Shown here: positions 1 through 30,683 of the stretch, one piece after another
How positions within the stretch are numbered: the stretch's first letter is position 1
How the letters are laid out: each line of letters opens with the position of its first letter
Assembly: GCF_949987535.1 (NCBI RefSeq)
Contig: NC_080066.1
Coordinates: forward strand, 88,927,600-88,991,599
DNA from: Balaenoptera acutorostrata
Lineage: Eukaryota > Chordata > Mammalia > Artiodactyla > Balaenopteridae
Direction of reading: 5' to 3'
Length of the DNA stretch: 64,000 bases
Program-made: the position numbers and the translations under genes
The notes under the pieces: model-generated
The model's input: the letters and a program-made list of their open reading frames with translations, nothing else
Database searches by the model: none
What the model was told of the DNA's origin: nothing

Positions 1-26
1 ATTTGGAGGAGTTGGTCGAATGGGAG
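1..26 (+). CDS. MYEF2: MYEF2 exon, right end only (linker)
   Basis: The first base completes a codon begun outside the window. The exon then reads FGGVGRMG plus one base, followed by the donor GTAGGT. It is cut by the window edge, so its full length is unknown. Confidence 0.85.
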
Positions 27-3000
27 GTAGGTAAATGTATATAGTGGGATGTGTATGCTACATTTCATTTTCCCCATTATTAAAAATGTCCCCCCTTTAC
101 TTAGGAATGGATACTGTAGATGCTTTCAGAGGATGTATGGGCACCAGGGGATAGGACCAGGCAGAGCGGGACTGGGATATCTGTGGCATGTGAAGTAGGT
201 TGGGTAAATCATGGACTTCTTGTATTGTGACTTTTGCTGTCATTACAGTTTAGTTTCAATAAGTTCCTAAATGGATTACTGTTTATTGATAATACTTGAA
301 AAAGGGTTAATTTGTTGCATAATCTTTTCAGAGCTATACCGTGGTGCGATGACTAGTAGCATGGAGAGAGATTTTGGACGTGGTGATATTGGAATAAATC
401 GAGGCTTTGGAGATTCCTTTGGTAGACTTGGTAGGGCTGGCTGTTTACTTCTTTTCTTTTTGCAGGTTGTATTTTTCGAAGTTTGGCTGTCTTTTTTTGT
501 ATGAAAAATTAGAAATTTATAATGTTTCGTGCAATTTATTACTTGAAGAAAAATACTTCAGAGGTTTTAATGTACTAGCTCTCTTTTTCAGTGTCTTACA
601 TATTTGAACCCTATTTGTAGAAGACTTTATACTTTTCAGTTATTGTACATCTTCTGAGAGCATAATACCTTGGGAATTTTAAACTATGATTATTTAAATT
701 AATTAGTATATTATCTTTCCATCCTTGTTTAGGCAGTGCAATGATTGGAGGGTTTGCAGGAAGAATAGGAGCTTCTAACATGGGTCCAGTAGGATCTGGA
801 ATAAGTAGGTTTAAATTTTACTAGAATTTTACAGTAATATTTGAATACTTGCAAAAAACTTTGCAAGAGTAGTTATTGTAGTGTTGTAATACTTTGTTCT
901 TATATGTTAATATGACTTGTCATAATTTAGAAATAAATTTTGATATTTATTGAGCTTTACTGTTTTATCACTGTTGGAAATTTCTAAACTAACTTTGAAT
1001 TTTACTTCTTTGACATTTCTAAACTAACACCAGAATATGTGTTAACTGTCACCCAATTCAAGAACCTTTATTCCAACTAAAGAATCTGGGGCTTTTTCTG
1101 ATCATATGTCACGAACAACATTAGCTTTAGCACCAACTCTGTTTCTTTGCTTATTCTCTATAACTGCTATTGGAGACTAGCTTATTTCATCTGTGAAAAA
1201 AAATTGTGTCTTTTGGTAAACACAGGTGAATCACCTCAGATCTAACACTTCTGGAGACCTCCTGAGGTTGAGGGCAAGGTTAAAAAAATGCTTATTTCCT
1301 TGCTTCTTAAACCTTTTCTTTGATAGAATCAAGAGTACTATTGTTGCAAAACTGGGGAATGCCAAATTTCTTCCGTCTGTTTCCACTACCACATTTTAGG
1401 CCTTATATTAAGCCTTAACACAAGGCTTAGTTTTTGGCCCGTGTTGCTTACTGAACCATGTCTATGTGAGCTCTCCATAGTTACCGACTTCCTTTAATTG
1501 ATTGAAATCTCACAAATAGGAAACAAAGTCTACTTGAACTCTTCTAAGAGTGAGTTAAAAAAATCTTGTCAGCTCAAGATACTTACTTCCATTGTACCGT
1601 GCTTCTCATTTTATTCCTTCTTTTCATCATCTTTTCAGCCTTGGCCATTTACCTGTTAGTTATAACTTCCCTACCTTCCTTTTTCACCCCAGTGTTTATA
1701 CTTCTGTTCCCCTAATTTTATATTTGTTATTCACAGCATGCCAATTTGAGGGTGATGTTAATTTTTAGAATGGGGATATTAGGTAGGAGAAAAAAGGATA
1801 CGATTGAGAAAGAGTAGGAGTGGAATAGTTAAAGGGGACTCAACGTATAAGAGTCAAGTGGGTACAAGCTACAAGCTAGATTTTTAAGCTCTGGCTAAAG
1901 GAGTGTGATTCCAGTTTTTGTTGTTATCTCCACAAGTTCTGTATAACATAGAGACTAAAAGTTAGGTTTTTCTGTGGTTATTGAAAATCGAATTGATATG
2001 AAAAGAGCAATTGTATGCGAAACAAGATACTGAGGTGAAAGGTAAGCTAGGAAAAGAATATTATGTAGGACAGTATGATGAGAGCAACAGTTGATGTGTT
2101 GGAGTTGTAATTATTTGAATTTACCCCATATGTCTGTGTTCTAACAATTACTGAGCTTGGTATTATTAAAAGATAAAAATGAGGATGCAAACTACTATAA
2201 CATTAATGAATAAAATTCATAGAAAATAAAATTGATAGAAAATTTATGTAACTTATGTTTTATGATCAGAATATAATTTTTTAGAAATGTATATGTATAA
2301 TAGAATGAACAGATTCAGTTAGCCATTAACATTCAACTAACTGAATATATACAAAATTAAAATCTGTTCCTTGGAAGATTGTTATATTGTGTATATAAAA
2401 TAATTTTGTTTATATATTGTCTAATTACATAAATGAATTAATTTTTCTCTCTTTCTTTCTCAAAAATGATTCTCTCCCTCCTCTTTTTCTCCTTCTTCCT
2501 CTTCCTTCTCCTTTTCCTTCTGTTTTTAAAACAAAAACACCAAACTCCCAAATCCTCCCTTCCCTTCTTGAAAATCCAGGTGGTGGAATGGGTGGCATGA
2601 ACAGTGTGACTGGAGGAATGGGGATGGGACTGGATCGGATGAGTTCCAGCTTTGATAGAATGGGACCAGGTATAGGAGCTATCCTGGAAAGGAGCATCGA
2701 TATGGATCGAGGATTTTTATCGGGTCCTATGGGAAGCGGAATGAGAGACAGAATAGGCTCCAAAGGCAACCAGATATTTGTCAGAAATGTAAGCAACTAA
2801 ATGTAAAGTATACTTAAAATTATTTTTCTCCTTGTATATCTGTTACTAATACCTTTTTTCATTCTAGCTGCCTTTTGACTTGACTTGGCAGAAACTAAAA
2901 GAGAAATTCAGTCAGTGTGGTAAGTATGCCAATGACTGTAGATATATTGATATTGATTATGGAGGAAAAATTGATTTTAAACTTTTAAATACTGCTTAGA

Positions 3001-6000
3001 CCTTTCTTTTCCTGTCCAGATGCTTATTCCTGGGTAGTATGACAGGTTTAATTCCACTTCAAAGAAATGAATTATTTTGCTATCCTCTGACGTACAGCAG
3101 TGCAAATTACTACTAAATAACAAGATTTAGAGTAGAGTCTGTCATTGTCTCCTGTGGATAAAGAAAGGGCTTATTTTATTACCTGATTTTTAAATGGTTA
3201 CCATATCATCATTGCTTGAATTTAAAAGGATGTTTTTTATGTGGGAAATACTAACGAATGGTATATTTATTTCTTTGTTTATAATGTAGTACAGTGCTTT
3301 GTCAACATGACCCAATGAAATGCTGACATCCAAGTGATACGGAGTTAATAGATGAGACCCATTCTGCGCACTCTGTCACCTATACAATAAAGGAAACTTA
3401 GTTGATAGCGTAGAACCCACTGCCTAGAATGCCTTCTAAGGTACATTCTGGTGGCCCTTCTGTTTTTTTTATAAACTGTTCTTGGCTATAATGATACTAC
3501 CTATACAACCGTAATATGTTCATTAGGTCTGTAGTTGATTAGGTGGTTTATTACTTTTAAAAGAGGGCCTTTTTTATTGTAATGATGAGAGATTTAGTGT
3601 GAGTAGAACAAAGTAACAGATTTCCTGCTAGTATTTTTTTGCTATTGCATGGTAACCCAGAGAGTATAATTATTAATAGTACAACTATGTAGGTGGGATA
3701 TAATGATGAAAAATAGCTAAGTAAAAGTGGTACATTCAACCTTTGAGAGTTAATGGAAAGTTAAGAGTATTTGGAATACATCTTTAATTTCTGGAGATCA
3801 TGAAGGGGATAAGTTTAGTGTTCGCCCACAAAAGTAGCCTTTGTAGCCACTGTCACAAGGGATCAAAGTGATCCTTCTGGAAACTGTTCTCTAATGTGTT
3901 CTCAGAATACTTTATACCTAACTTTCTTGTAGTAATCTGTTCACATGTTTTCTTCCCTCCCAGATGGAGGCTCTTGAGGGCAAGAACCATCATCTTTTTA
4001 TTCTAGCACCTTTCGTTGCCTCTGCACATATAGTAGGAGTTTATTAAATGTTATGAATGAGTTAAGCATTCTGAAAAGATCTTCATTCATTTATTTGGTT
4101 ATTTATTAAGTAAATCTACAAATATTGCATTTTTGGTAGTCTGCTCGTCATTAGGATTAGAAAGGGGAAGAAAGTAAGATATTACCCCTGCCCTCAAAGA
4201 ACATACAGTGTGGATCTGTCTACAGTGTTCTAGTGGCTCCTTTTTGTTGATCATCTTTTTATTTATATTTGTTTACATTTTATTCAAAGAAGAGAAAGAT
4301 AATTTTTCTTGATAAAAAAGTTGTTGTAAACAAGTCAACTAGTAAATAGTCGCTACTAAGAGAAAGCAGAATTATCAAGTTGTTTTGAGGTGTTGGTAGT
4401 CTTTGTAGGAGTAAGGAGATCTACCAGGATGAGTAAGCAGCATCTAGCCATGAATCCCATAGGCTACAGGGGAAACGAGCATATTACGGCCTTAGTGAGA
4501 TCCATCAAATGAGGAGCAGTGGCAGCAAGTATAGATAATCCCTGCTGTTGTAGTTTCAGTGAAAAAGAATCTCCAGATGACATATGACTTTATTTTAAAG
4601 AGTAGAAATGAAACAAGATAAAGAACAAGGTGGGGCAAACAAATGACGTTAGTGAAAATGTGACCAATACTGAGTTGACTGTTTCCTTGTACGTAGGCAG
4701 ATTTCCTTTCAAGATCAGATATGAGCAAGGCTTGCAGCAAATTTGAGGTCTTTTGGTGGGCTTGTATACTTGTTGCTGGCATTGTTTTGACAGAAGGACA
4801 TCAACAATTCAAAAACATTTTTTAAAAGCAAAAACTAGTCCCCAAATCTACATTTTAAAAATCTGTACAACATTTTAGCCAATAAAATAAAGTTCTTAAC
4901 TCTGTTATTTTAGCTCTATTTTTTTTTTAAAGGAATTTATGTAATTTTTAAAAAAATTAATTAATTAATTTATGGCTGTGTGTTGGGTCTTCGTTTCTGT
5001 GCGAGGGCTTTCTCTAGTTGCGGCAAGCGGGGGCCACTCTTCATCGCGGTGCGCGGGCCTCTCACTATCGCGGCCTCTCTTGTTGCAGAGCACAGGCTCC
5101 GGACGCGCAGGCTCAGCAGCTGTGGCTCACGGGCCCAGTTGCTCCGCGGCATGTGGGATCTTCCCAGACCAGGGCTCGAACCCGTGTCCCCTGCATTGGC
5201 AGGTGGATTCTCAACCACTGAACCACCAGGGAAGCCCCTTAGCTCTATTTTTATGTCCCTTTTTGATCAGTCTGTATTATCTCATGAGAGTAATGATTTT
5301 TGTTTTTGTTTTCTCAATTCTAATTGTAAAAGCTTTTGACTTTCAGATTTATATTAAGGTAATACCGTTCTAAATAATTTCCTACCATCTTCCTGTTTTT
5401 AACCTTGAACTTACCTTGATGGAAAGGAAGATAAGTTACAGTAATAATTTATAGAATTAAGTGTCCAGCTATTGGCAACTATGGAAATTATCTGGCTTGT
5501 ATGAACTGAACCATCTATTTTTCTGCCACACCACTTTATTAATTTTCAAATCTTAGAGCTTTTCCTTCTTAGAATGGAAAGTTTCTTTTTAACCTGCTCC
5601 AAGCCAGTAGTGGCCCTTTTCACAGCAGAAGTCAGTTTTTTGCTGTTTTTTTAACCCCCTCAGCCCAAGGTGAGTAAGTATGTTCTCTTGGTTACTTCTT
5701 AGTAGGAGTCTAGTGGTACTCCATGCTCTCCTCTAGACAGTAACTGCTAGTAAATGGCCCATCAGCGAACCCTCTGGCTATTAAGTGTCTAGAGTGGTTA
5801 ATTGTCCTTGGCGGGGCAATTACAAAGATTGAGAAAATGTTGGAGCATGAGTTATATAACCCTCAATACAACATTTCCTTAGTGGGTATAATTCAGGAAA
5901 AAATGTGTTCAGATACCCCAAATATAACAAGATGAGAAGGAAGTGAGTATAGTAAAGTAGATCTTCTTTTATTTTGCTATATGTAATTCCTCAGAATACA

Positions 6001-9000
6001 CATTTTTAAGAAGACTGAGTGTAAATAACTGACCCATTCAGAGTTGGACCCCACATTAGTTCAGGTTGTGTTAATGAAGTCAAATAGGTGTAGTTTTTCA
6101 AACTTCCATATTGTCTATGCACTTTAACTATACTCTGGCTTAGTATGTTTTAGAACTGCAGTGCAAGGAAAGCCCATTCTTAATTATTCCTGCTATAAAC
6201 CATGCCAAATATAACGTTGTTCCACAGGTTTCCGTTATTTTCATTTTTTACATCAGTATGCTACCTGTTAACTGCATAGAAAATGGAGACTTGTGGTGGA
6301 CTTTATTTACTAAAACACATGGTGCTTCAAGCATGACTAGTGGACTCTAGATGAACATAACAGTAAAAATAATGCAGTAAGAGTAAAAACAATGTATGAA
6401 GAATATTCATAGATAGTCACTTTCTTTTGTTTGTAAAGAAACACTCAAACTTTGTTTTTTGTCCCCCATATCATAATTATAGTTTCTTGTAGAATATCTG
6501 ATTTTGCTTTCTTGTCCTGTGGTTATGTTACAGCTGTACTTTGGAAGTAGATTTTATTAAACCATTTATTTATTTATTTATGCTTTAATTTGGTCTGTTT
6601 TTAGATATGCTTTTACATCATCATTTTGCAGAGTATACCCCACAAGATTACTTAATAGGCTGAGTTAAATAAAATAGAAAGTTTTCTTTTATTGCAGGAA
6701 AGTCATTTTTTGTAGTTAGTATATGTAACAGCAGTATCTTTGATTACTGTAATACTGATTTCTCATTGCATACTCTTTTATCTTACACTGTTGCTAAAAT
6801 AGCAGCCCTATTTTGTTTTTCTTGGAATCACATAAGATCAGTAGATATTTAAGTCATTTAAGAGTCCTCGGAACATGTACAAAACCAGAGAAGTCTGATT
6901 TTAATTAATTAAAACTAAATTTTTTTCTCCTCAATTATTTATCTTTAGAAAAGAAAATATCTCAATTGGTGTTTTTATGGGATTAAGAAGAAAGTTAGAA
7001 TACAACTTTCTAGTTCTATACCTAGGGGTTTTTTGGGACAATCTAACTGTGAAACAAGTATCTATAAGCCACTTTCTCTATAAACCTGAGTGTCCAAACT
7101 GTAAGAAGGTTCAAGTATCTTAGCTGATAGACCTTGTCAGCTAGAAAAGCCTTGAGATCATTGTGAGGTCAGGAATTTGGTGGTTTGAGTCATGGTTCCT
7201 AAACAGAGAGGAAATTTAAGAGAAAGAGAAACTTGTCCTGGGAGATTAACAGATTTTGCAAGAGATTATTACATATTTTCCTTTGAAGTTTTGAAGATTT
7301 CTTGCTTGAGTGAACCTTAGTATTGCTAATAAACCTATGGTGGGATACTTATGTATAAGAAAAACAGGTAAATTTAGGATAATGAAGAACCTTTAACCTT
7401 AAAAGCTCTTGAAAATTCTCCACAGTCCTCTTCAAAATCACTGTAAAGTGCTCCCATTTACCAAGGTATGCTTCTTTAATTAAACTTGCTTTTTTTTCAG
7501 GTCCCAGCATTTGAGATACTAAGAGGACTCTGGAAATTGCTCTGCATTTGTCTTTAAAGCTTTAAAAAAATATATATATAGATAGATAGTCTCCAGTTTC
7601 ATTTTATGATGTTTGTTAGAAAATGTGATTTCTGTATTTTTAAAAAAATTTTTTTCTTCCAGTCTCGTTGAGATATAATCGACATATAGCACTGTATAAG
7701 TTTAAGGTGTACAGCATAATGATTTGACTCACACATATAAAATGGTTATCACAAGAAGTTCAGTGAATGTCCATCATCTCATAGATACAAAATTAAAGAC
7801 ATAGAAAAAAAGATTTTCCTTGTGATGAGAGCTCTTAGGATTTACTCTCTTAACAACTTTAATATGTAACACTCAGCAGTGTTAATTATATTTATCATGT
7901 TGTACATTACATCCCTAGTACTTATTTATCTTATAACTCGAAGTTTGTACCTTTTGACTCCCTTCCTCCAATTTCCCCTCTCCACTCCACCCCCGGCCTC
8001 TGGTAACTACAAAATGATCTCTTTTTTTTCTCTGAGTTTGTTTCTTTGCTTTTGAAGTATAATTGACCCACAACCCTGTGTTAGTTCCTGTTACACAATA
8101 TAGTGATTTGATATTTCTGTACTTTTCAAATGATCATCACGATAAGTCTAGTTACAATATATCACCATAAAAAGATATTACACAGTTACTGACTATATTC
8201 CTCACATTGTACATTTCATACCCGTGACTCATTTATTTTGCAACTGGAAGTTTGTACCTCTTAATCTTCCTTTCCTATTTCTTTCTTCTCTCCAGCCCCC
8301 TCCACTCAAGACAGCCACCTGTTCCTTCTCTGTATAACTGTTCCTGTTTTGTTACGTTCATTTCTTTTGGTTTTTAGATTCCACATATAAGTGAAATTAT
8401 ACAGTATTTATCTTTCTCTGACTTATTTACTTAGCATATAATACCCTCTGGGTTCATCCATGTTGTTGCAAATGGCAAGATTTCATTCTTTTTTATGGCT
8501 GAGTAGTGCAGGCTTAGGTGGCTTCCATATCTTGGCTGTTGTAAATAGTGCTGCAGTGAACATAGGGGTGCATGTATCTTTTTTAATTAGTGTTTTTATT
8601 TTCTTTGGATAAGTACCCAGGAGGGGAATTGCTGGATCTTATGGTAGTTCTATTTTTAATTTCTTGAGGAATTGCCATACTGTTTTCTATAGTGGAAACA
8701 CCAGTTTACATTCCCACTAATGGTGCACAGGGGTGTGTTTGGTTTTTTACCTGTTGTAGGTTAAAAATTTTTTGGATCTACTTTAACCATATAATAATTT
8801 CTCTGGGAATTAGTCTTTTTTATACTTTTAGAACACAGTTAAAGACTGCCTGGCTTGGGTTACAGATCATGGTTTGGTTCAGTGTGATATTTATTAACTT
8901 GAACCATTTAATTAGTATTGAGTGGGTGAGTGATTACCTATCAGTTGGTTTTAAAAAAACACAGTAATGGGGCAGGGCGGGGATGGATGAATAAACAAAA

Positions 9001-11130
9001 GAAGAAAAATAGGGCTTCCCTGGTGGCGCAGTGGTTGAGAGTCTGCCTGCTAATGCAGGGGACACGGGTTCGAACCCTGGTCTGGGAAGATCCCACATGC
9101 CGCGGAGCGGCTGGGCCCGTGAGCCACAATTGCTGAGCCTGCGCGTCTGGAGCCTGTGCCCCGCGACGGGAGGGGCCGCGATGGAGAGAGGCCCGCGCAC
9201 CGCGATGAAGAGTGGCCCCCGCTTGCCACAACTGGAGAAAGCCCTCCCACGAACCGAAGACCCAACACAGCCAAAAATAAATAAATAAATAAATAAAATC
9301 AAGTAAAACTTTAAAAAAAAAAAAAAAAGAAGAAAAATAGTCTAGGATGTTGTAGAAATCATTCAGATCAAAATCATTCAGATCAAAATTTAAACAGGAA
9401 AAAAAAATCTTACCCATGCATTGGGATTAAAAATTCATCCCATTGCCTGGAAAGGGCTTATGCAATTTTTTGATAAGCCCTTTTTAAAATTAATTTATTT
9501 ATTATTTTGGGCTGCATTGGGTCTTTGTTGCTGCACGCAGGCTTTCTCTAGTTGCGGCGAGCGGGGACTACTCTTCGTTGCAGTGCGCAGGCTTCTCATT
9601 GAGGTGGCTTCTCTTGTTGCAGAGCACGGGCTCTAGGAGTGCGGGCTTCAGTAGTTGTGGCACATGGGCTCAGTAGTTGTGGCTCGCAGTCTCTAGAGCG
9701 CAGGCTCAGTAGTTGTGGTGCACGGGCTTAGTTGCTCCACGGACTGTGGGATCTTCCTGGACCAGGGCTCGAACCCATGTCCCCTGCATTAGCAGGTGGA
9801 TTTTTAACCACTGTGCCACCAGGGAAGCCCAAGCCCTTTTCTTTGCCTTCCTCCCTTTTCCTTTTTTTGTCCTTTTATAGAACTAAATACGTCTGGCTCT
9901 TTGATTTTATTGCCAGACTAAAATTAGCCCATAGTGATCTGGCAACTATAATATTCAAGGGGAGGGAAACATTATGGTAAGTAGTCACACACCTCACATC
10001 TAAATCTGTGTGAACTGGGTTATCATACATCCTTGTATGCCTGGGGATAGTCTCAATGTTTACATCTGTTATTTGTGTGTAATTATTAATAACTCTCCCT
10101 TTTACTCTCTGAAGTTTCTGGTTTGGATGATGGATTTTTATGGCCACGTATTTTGATAAATGATATTCATTTATTTCAAATACCAGTCTGTATAGAGTCA
10201 GTAGTGATATTAACTATAAACAGAACCATTGTCTGGTTTTCCTCCTCCTGGAAGCTTCTCTAAGGTTCTTCTTTGTGCTCTTATCATCACTGTTTTCTAC
10301 TTTTATTGATTCAACTATACAGTATCTCGTCCATGCCTGTTTCCATAATACACTTGGTGCCACTCTTACATGTGGAGTTCAAATTGTCATATTGAATAAA
10401 TGACTTTGGCACTGTGGTTGAAAAGCAGAATTAGCGGAGCTCTTTGTGGCCTGGTAAAAATTAAATTTCTGGGCAGTTGCTACTATTTTCAGGGATAAAA
10501 GAGTGAAATGGAGGATAAAAGGGAAGGAAGAGAGATTAGGGGATTGGGCATAAAAGAGCAATTGTTTTTCTAAAAATAATTTTGTTTGAATTTGTAAGTT
10601 TGTTATTAGGCATGGTGACTTGGTGTCATTTTGTGCTAGCTTACCTTATCTTGCTATAAAATTCACTTTAGAAGTAAGGATTTAACATTAAAAAATTTTT
10701 ATTTTAATAAAATATTAAATCCTAAGCAAATTTATTTTGATTTCAATTTTGTATATTATAACCTGTATATATTCATTACTTTATATGAATTGCATTATAT
10801 TCAGAATATAAAATGATGAGAATAATGCTTATATGATGTGCTGTTTTAAAATCATTGATGTTTTTAGCCAAGTTGTCATTTCATTGGCTATGAGAAATTT
10901 CAAACCTGTGTAGTGAAATGGAACCTGTTTAAACAGACTAGTAATTCTATAATTTTTCTTTTACAGGTCACGTAATGTTTGCAGAAATAAAAATGGAGAA
11001 TGGAAAGTCAAAAGGCTGTGGAACGGTCAGATTTGACTCCCCAGAATCAGCTGAAAAAGCCTGCAGAATAATGAATGGCATAAAAATCAGTGGCAGAGAA
11101 ATTGATGTTCGCTTGGATCGTAATGCATAA
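1..11130 (+). CDS. MYEF2: MYEF2 (myelin expression factor 2), 3' part of the gene, six coding exons
   Basis: MYEF2 is a nuclear RNA- and single-stranded-DNA-binding protein of the hnRNP M type, described as a repressor of myelin basic protein transcription. The window holds the last 206 complete codons in exons 1-26, 332-430, 733-804, 2580-2788, 2868-2919 and 10967-11130. All internal borders are GT-AG and the phases join without a stop. The early exons encode the Gly/Met/Arg-rich linker (for example [16 protein letters not shown] and [18 protein letters not shown]). The last three encode RRM3, with RNP2 IFVRNLPF and RNP1 KGCGTVRF, ending [12 protein letters not shown]. Residues agree closely with human MYEF2 as I recall it. 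RRM1, RRM2 and the promoter lie left of the window. The gene faces SLC24A5 tail-to-tail. HNRNPM is the main alternative, but the linker and the SLC24A5 neighbour point to MYEF2. Confidence 0.95.
332..430 (+). CDS. MYEF2: MYEF2 exon, Gly/Arg/Met-rich linker
   Basis: The acceptor TTTTCAG precedes 332 and the donor GTAGGG follows 430. The 99 bp exon completes E and reads [18 protein letters not shown], then [14 protein letters not shown]. It is phase-compatible with both neighbours. Confidence 0.92.
733..804 (+). CDS. MYEF2: MYEF2 exon, linker
   Basis: The acceptor TTGTTTAG precedes it. The 72 bp exon reads [20 protein letters not shown] then GSGI plus one base. Two GT sites are close together at its end. 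The donor GTAGGT at 805 keeps frame with the next exon (GIS-GGMG), while the GT at 809 would not. Confidence 0.92.
2446..2522 (+). promoter_or_regulatory. Long pyrimidine-rich tract before a MYEF2 exon
   Basis: About 77 bases are almost entirely C and T, broken by one AAAAATGA patch. The tract ends roughly 57 bases upstream of the acceptor at 2579. Such tracts can bind PTB-type splicing regulators. That role here is inference only. Confidence 0.4.
2580..2788 (+). CDS. MYEF2: MYEF2 exon, end of linker and start of RRM3
   Basis: The acceptor AAAATCCAG precedes it and the donor GTAAGC follows. The 209 bp exon runs from [20 protein letters not shown] through [20 protein letters not shown] to KGNQIFVRN. 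It therefore carries the RNP2 strand of the third RRM. An internal CCAG/GT at 2669 is not used if the human-like reading is correct. Confidence 0.93.
2868..2919 (+). CDS. MYEF2: MYEF2 exon, RRM3 helix 1
   Basis: This 52 bp exon reads [17 protein letters not shown] plus one base. The acceptor is CATTCTAG and the donor GTAAGT. It is followed by the 8 kb intron that splits RRM3. Confidence 0.93.
3935..4058 (+). mobile_element. L2-like LINE 3' end
   Basis: The segment matches the L2 3' end pattern: a clause of the type 'gagggcaagaaccatcat...tagcacc', then 'catatagtaggagtttattaaatgttatgaatga'. The limits are approximate. Confidence 0.6.
4924..5238 (-). mobile_element. CHR-type tRNA-derived SINE
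   Basis: Read on the - strand it starts GGGCTTCCCTGGTGGTTCAG, contains a B-box-like GGTTCGAGCCC and ends in an AT-rich tail. The flanking 14 bp TTAGCTCTATTTTT at 4910-4923 and 5239-5252 is an exact target-site duplication. Open frames of up to 133 codons here are SINE artefacts. Confidence 0.95.
7640..8750 (-). mobile_element. LINE-1 3' end (end of ORF2 and 3' UTR), old
   Basis: The + strand shows the reverse complement of an L1 3' region. It includes a 'cttccagtctcgttgagatataatcgaca' type start and, near 8455-8700, a 'ttcatccatgttgttgcaaatggcaag...gctgagtag' block. The run of similarity ends near 'cattcccactaatggtgcacagggg'. It is divergent, 5' truncated and non-coding. Confidence 0.75.
9013..9328 (+). 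mobile_element. CHR-type SINE with intact Pol III boxes
   Basis: It starts GGCTTCCCTGGTGGCGCAGT and has an A-box-like TGGCGCAGTGG and B-box GGTTCGAACCC. The tail is AAATA repeats plus a long A run. The flanking 12 bp GAAGAAAAATAG at 9001-9012 and 9329-9340 is an exact target-site duplication. Confidence 0.95.
9485..9830 (-). mobile_element. CHR-type SINE, longer and older subtype
   Basis: This is the same tRNA-derived head as the other copies, but with extra repeats of a GTAGTTGTGGC(A/T)C type motif in the body. It is also more diverged. The flanking 10 bp AAGCCCTTTT at 9475-9484 and 9831-9840 is a target-site duplication. It probably belongs to a CHR-1-like subfamily; the subfamily name is inference. 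Confidence 0.88.
10967..11130 (+). CDS. MYEF2: MYEF2 terminal coding exon (RRM3 C-terminal half, stop)
   Basis: The acceptor TTTTACAG precedes it. The exon completes G and reads [20 protein letters not shown], then [20 protein letters not shown] and [13 protein letters not shown], ending TAA at 11128-11130. KGCGTVRF is the RNP1 motif. Confidence 0.96.
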
Positions 11131-11694
11131 TTTGAAACCACGGTTGGAACATTCTTACATCTGTTTTGCTGACTCTCCTAGTAAAAGTCATTTTTTAAAG
11201 TAATACTGTATGCTTACAAAAGTTGTAAAGATGAACTTTTAAAACTCCCACCAGCTTTTAACAGTATAGTGTTAATATACTGTGATTTTTGTTAATCTCA
11301 AGTTTGGATTTTTAAAGACAGCAAGTCTGGTCATTCAGTTTAAATGAATGGTTATACTATTTTTAATGAAATAAGCCATTTTCTTGTTATTTTCAGTTCT
11401 GCATAGTGGGATTTGTTTGTCCAAGTGTCCCCAGCTTTTATCAACTTATTGTAAGGTAAAACATAGATGGTTTTTTCAAAACTTCTGTTTAATATATGTA
11501 ATTGTCCTTGAAAAGAAAGGGCTCAGACAAATTAGGATATGATTTTGGTTGGTTTTAAATTTTTGTTGGTGATAAAGAATTACTGTAAGTAAGTTTTAGG
11601 TTCTAAAGTTCAGAATATTTTTTATTTGACTTAAATGGAGAAATGGAGTTTTCCTTCTCTGCCCTTCCCCATCATTCACATTTTCCACATAACA
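11131..11694 (+). other. Shared 3' UTR space between MYEF2 and SLC24A5 stops
   Basis: These 564 bp separate the two convergent stop codons and are AT-rich. They contain the SLC24A5 poly(A) signal on the - strand but no AATAAA on the + strand. MYEF2 transcripts probably read on into SLC24A5. Confidence 0.75.
11621..11626 (-). terminator. Poly(A) signal AATAAA for SLC24A5
   Basis: TTTATT on + is AATAAA on -, about 69 bases past the SLC24A5 stop. This implies a short 3' UTR of roughly 90-100 nt. Usage is inferred. Confidence 0.6.
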
Positions 11695-30251
<18,557 letters not shown>

Positions 30252-30314
30252 TTCTGCAGCGGTCTTTCTGCAACGTGCAGCCTTGGGAAGGGAGAAGAGG
30301 AGGATTAAGCTGGA

Positions 30315-30322
30315 TCATGTGA
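30315..30322 (-). promoter_or_regulatory. M-box / MITF-type E-box TCACATGA upstream of SLC24A5
   Basis: TCATGTGA on + is TCACATGA on -. This is the full 8 bp consensus bound by MITF/TFE factors in melanocyte genes. It ends 64 bp upstream of the ATG. No TATA box is evident, and the start site was not located. Confidence 0.5.
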
Positions 30323-30683
30323 GGAGTCTCCTTCCTGCCCAGTGCCCTGCCCAGGGCACATCACAGCAAGGCCAGTGGACAAGGGAGGGTGATTGGAGCC
30401 AGCCGAGCTACTCTGATCAGGAGCCCTAAGCCCCAGAGAGGCTGGAGGAGGCAGGGAGGAAGCAGACAGTCCCGTGGCCCACGGTCCCCGAGGGCAGATC
30501 CAGGCGGCTTGCTCTTTACGGAGTGATTTTATTTATTGTCTTCATCCTGGCTCTGCTTTTGACTCTCTCTAGATTTGTAAGGACCTGAGCTTATAACTGC
30601 TTCCACCTCTCTCTCCAGCCCTTGCTTCTAGAATTTGCTGGAGCTCGTGTATGTGCCTTCTTTGGCTAGGCTGTCACCCTTTT

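Larger units (their letters stand above)
2920..10966 (+). other. Large MYEF2 intron splitting RRM3
   Basis: An 8,047 bp GT-AG intron. It holds an L2 3' end (3935-4058), three CHR SINEs (4924-5238, 9013-9328, 9485-9830) and a LINE-1 3' end (about 7640-8750). I recognised nothing in 5253-7640 or 9841-10966, which are AT-rich. Confidence 0.85.

Noticed and set aside
805..810. Alternative donor GT at 809 for the MYEF2 exon
   Set aside because: Using it would break the frame with the next exon. The GTAGGT donor at 805 restores GISGGMG.
2417..2800. A 127-codon + strand open frame starting [12 protein letters not shown]
   Set aside because: Its right part is a MYEF2 exon. The left part is intronic pyrimidine-rich sequence before the acceptor at 2579.
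4970..5373. Overlapping open frames up to 133 codons on both strands
   Set aside because: They lie in a CHR SINE. Near-identical peptides recur at 8930-9420, 30650-31118, 47780-48187 and 54228-54642, so they are repeat artefacts.
9013..9110. tRNA-like sequence with A and B boxes
   Set aside because: It is the tRNA-derived head of a SINE, not a tRNA gene. The downstream body and target duplication show this.
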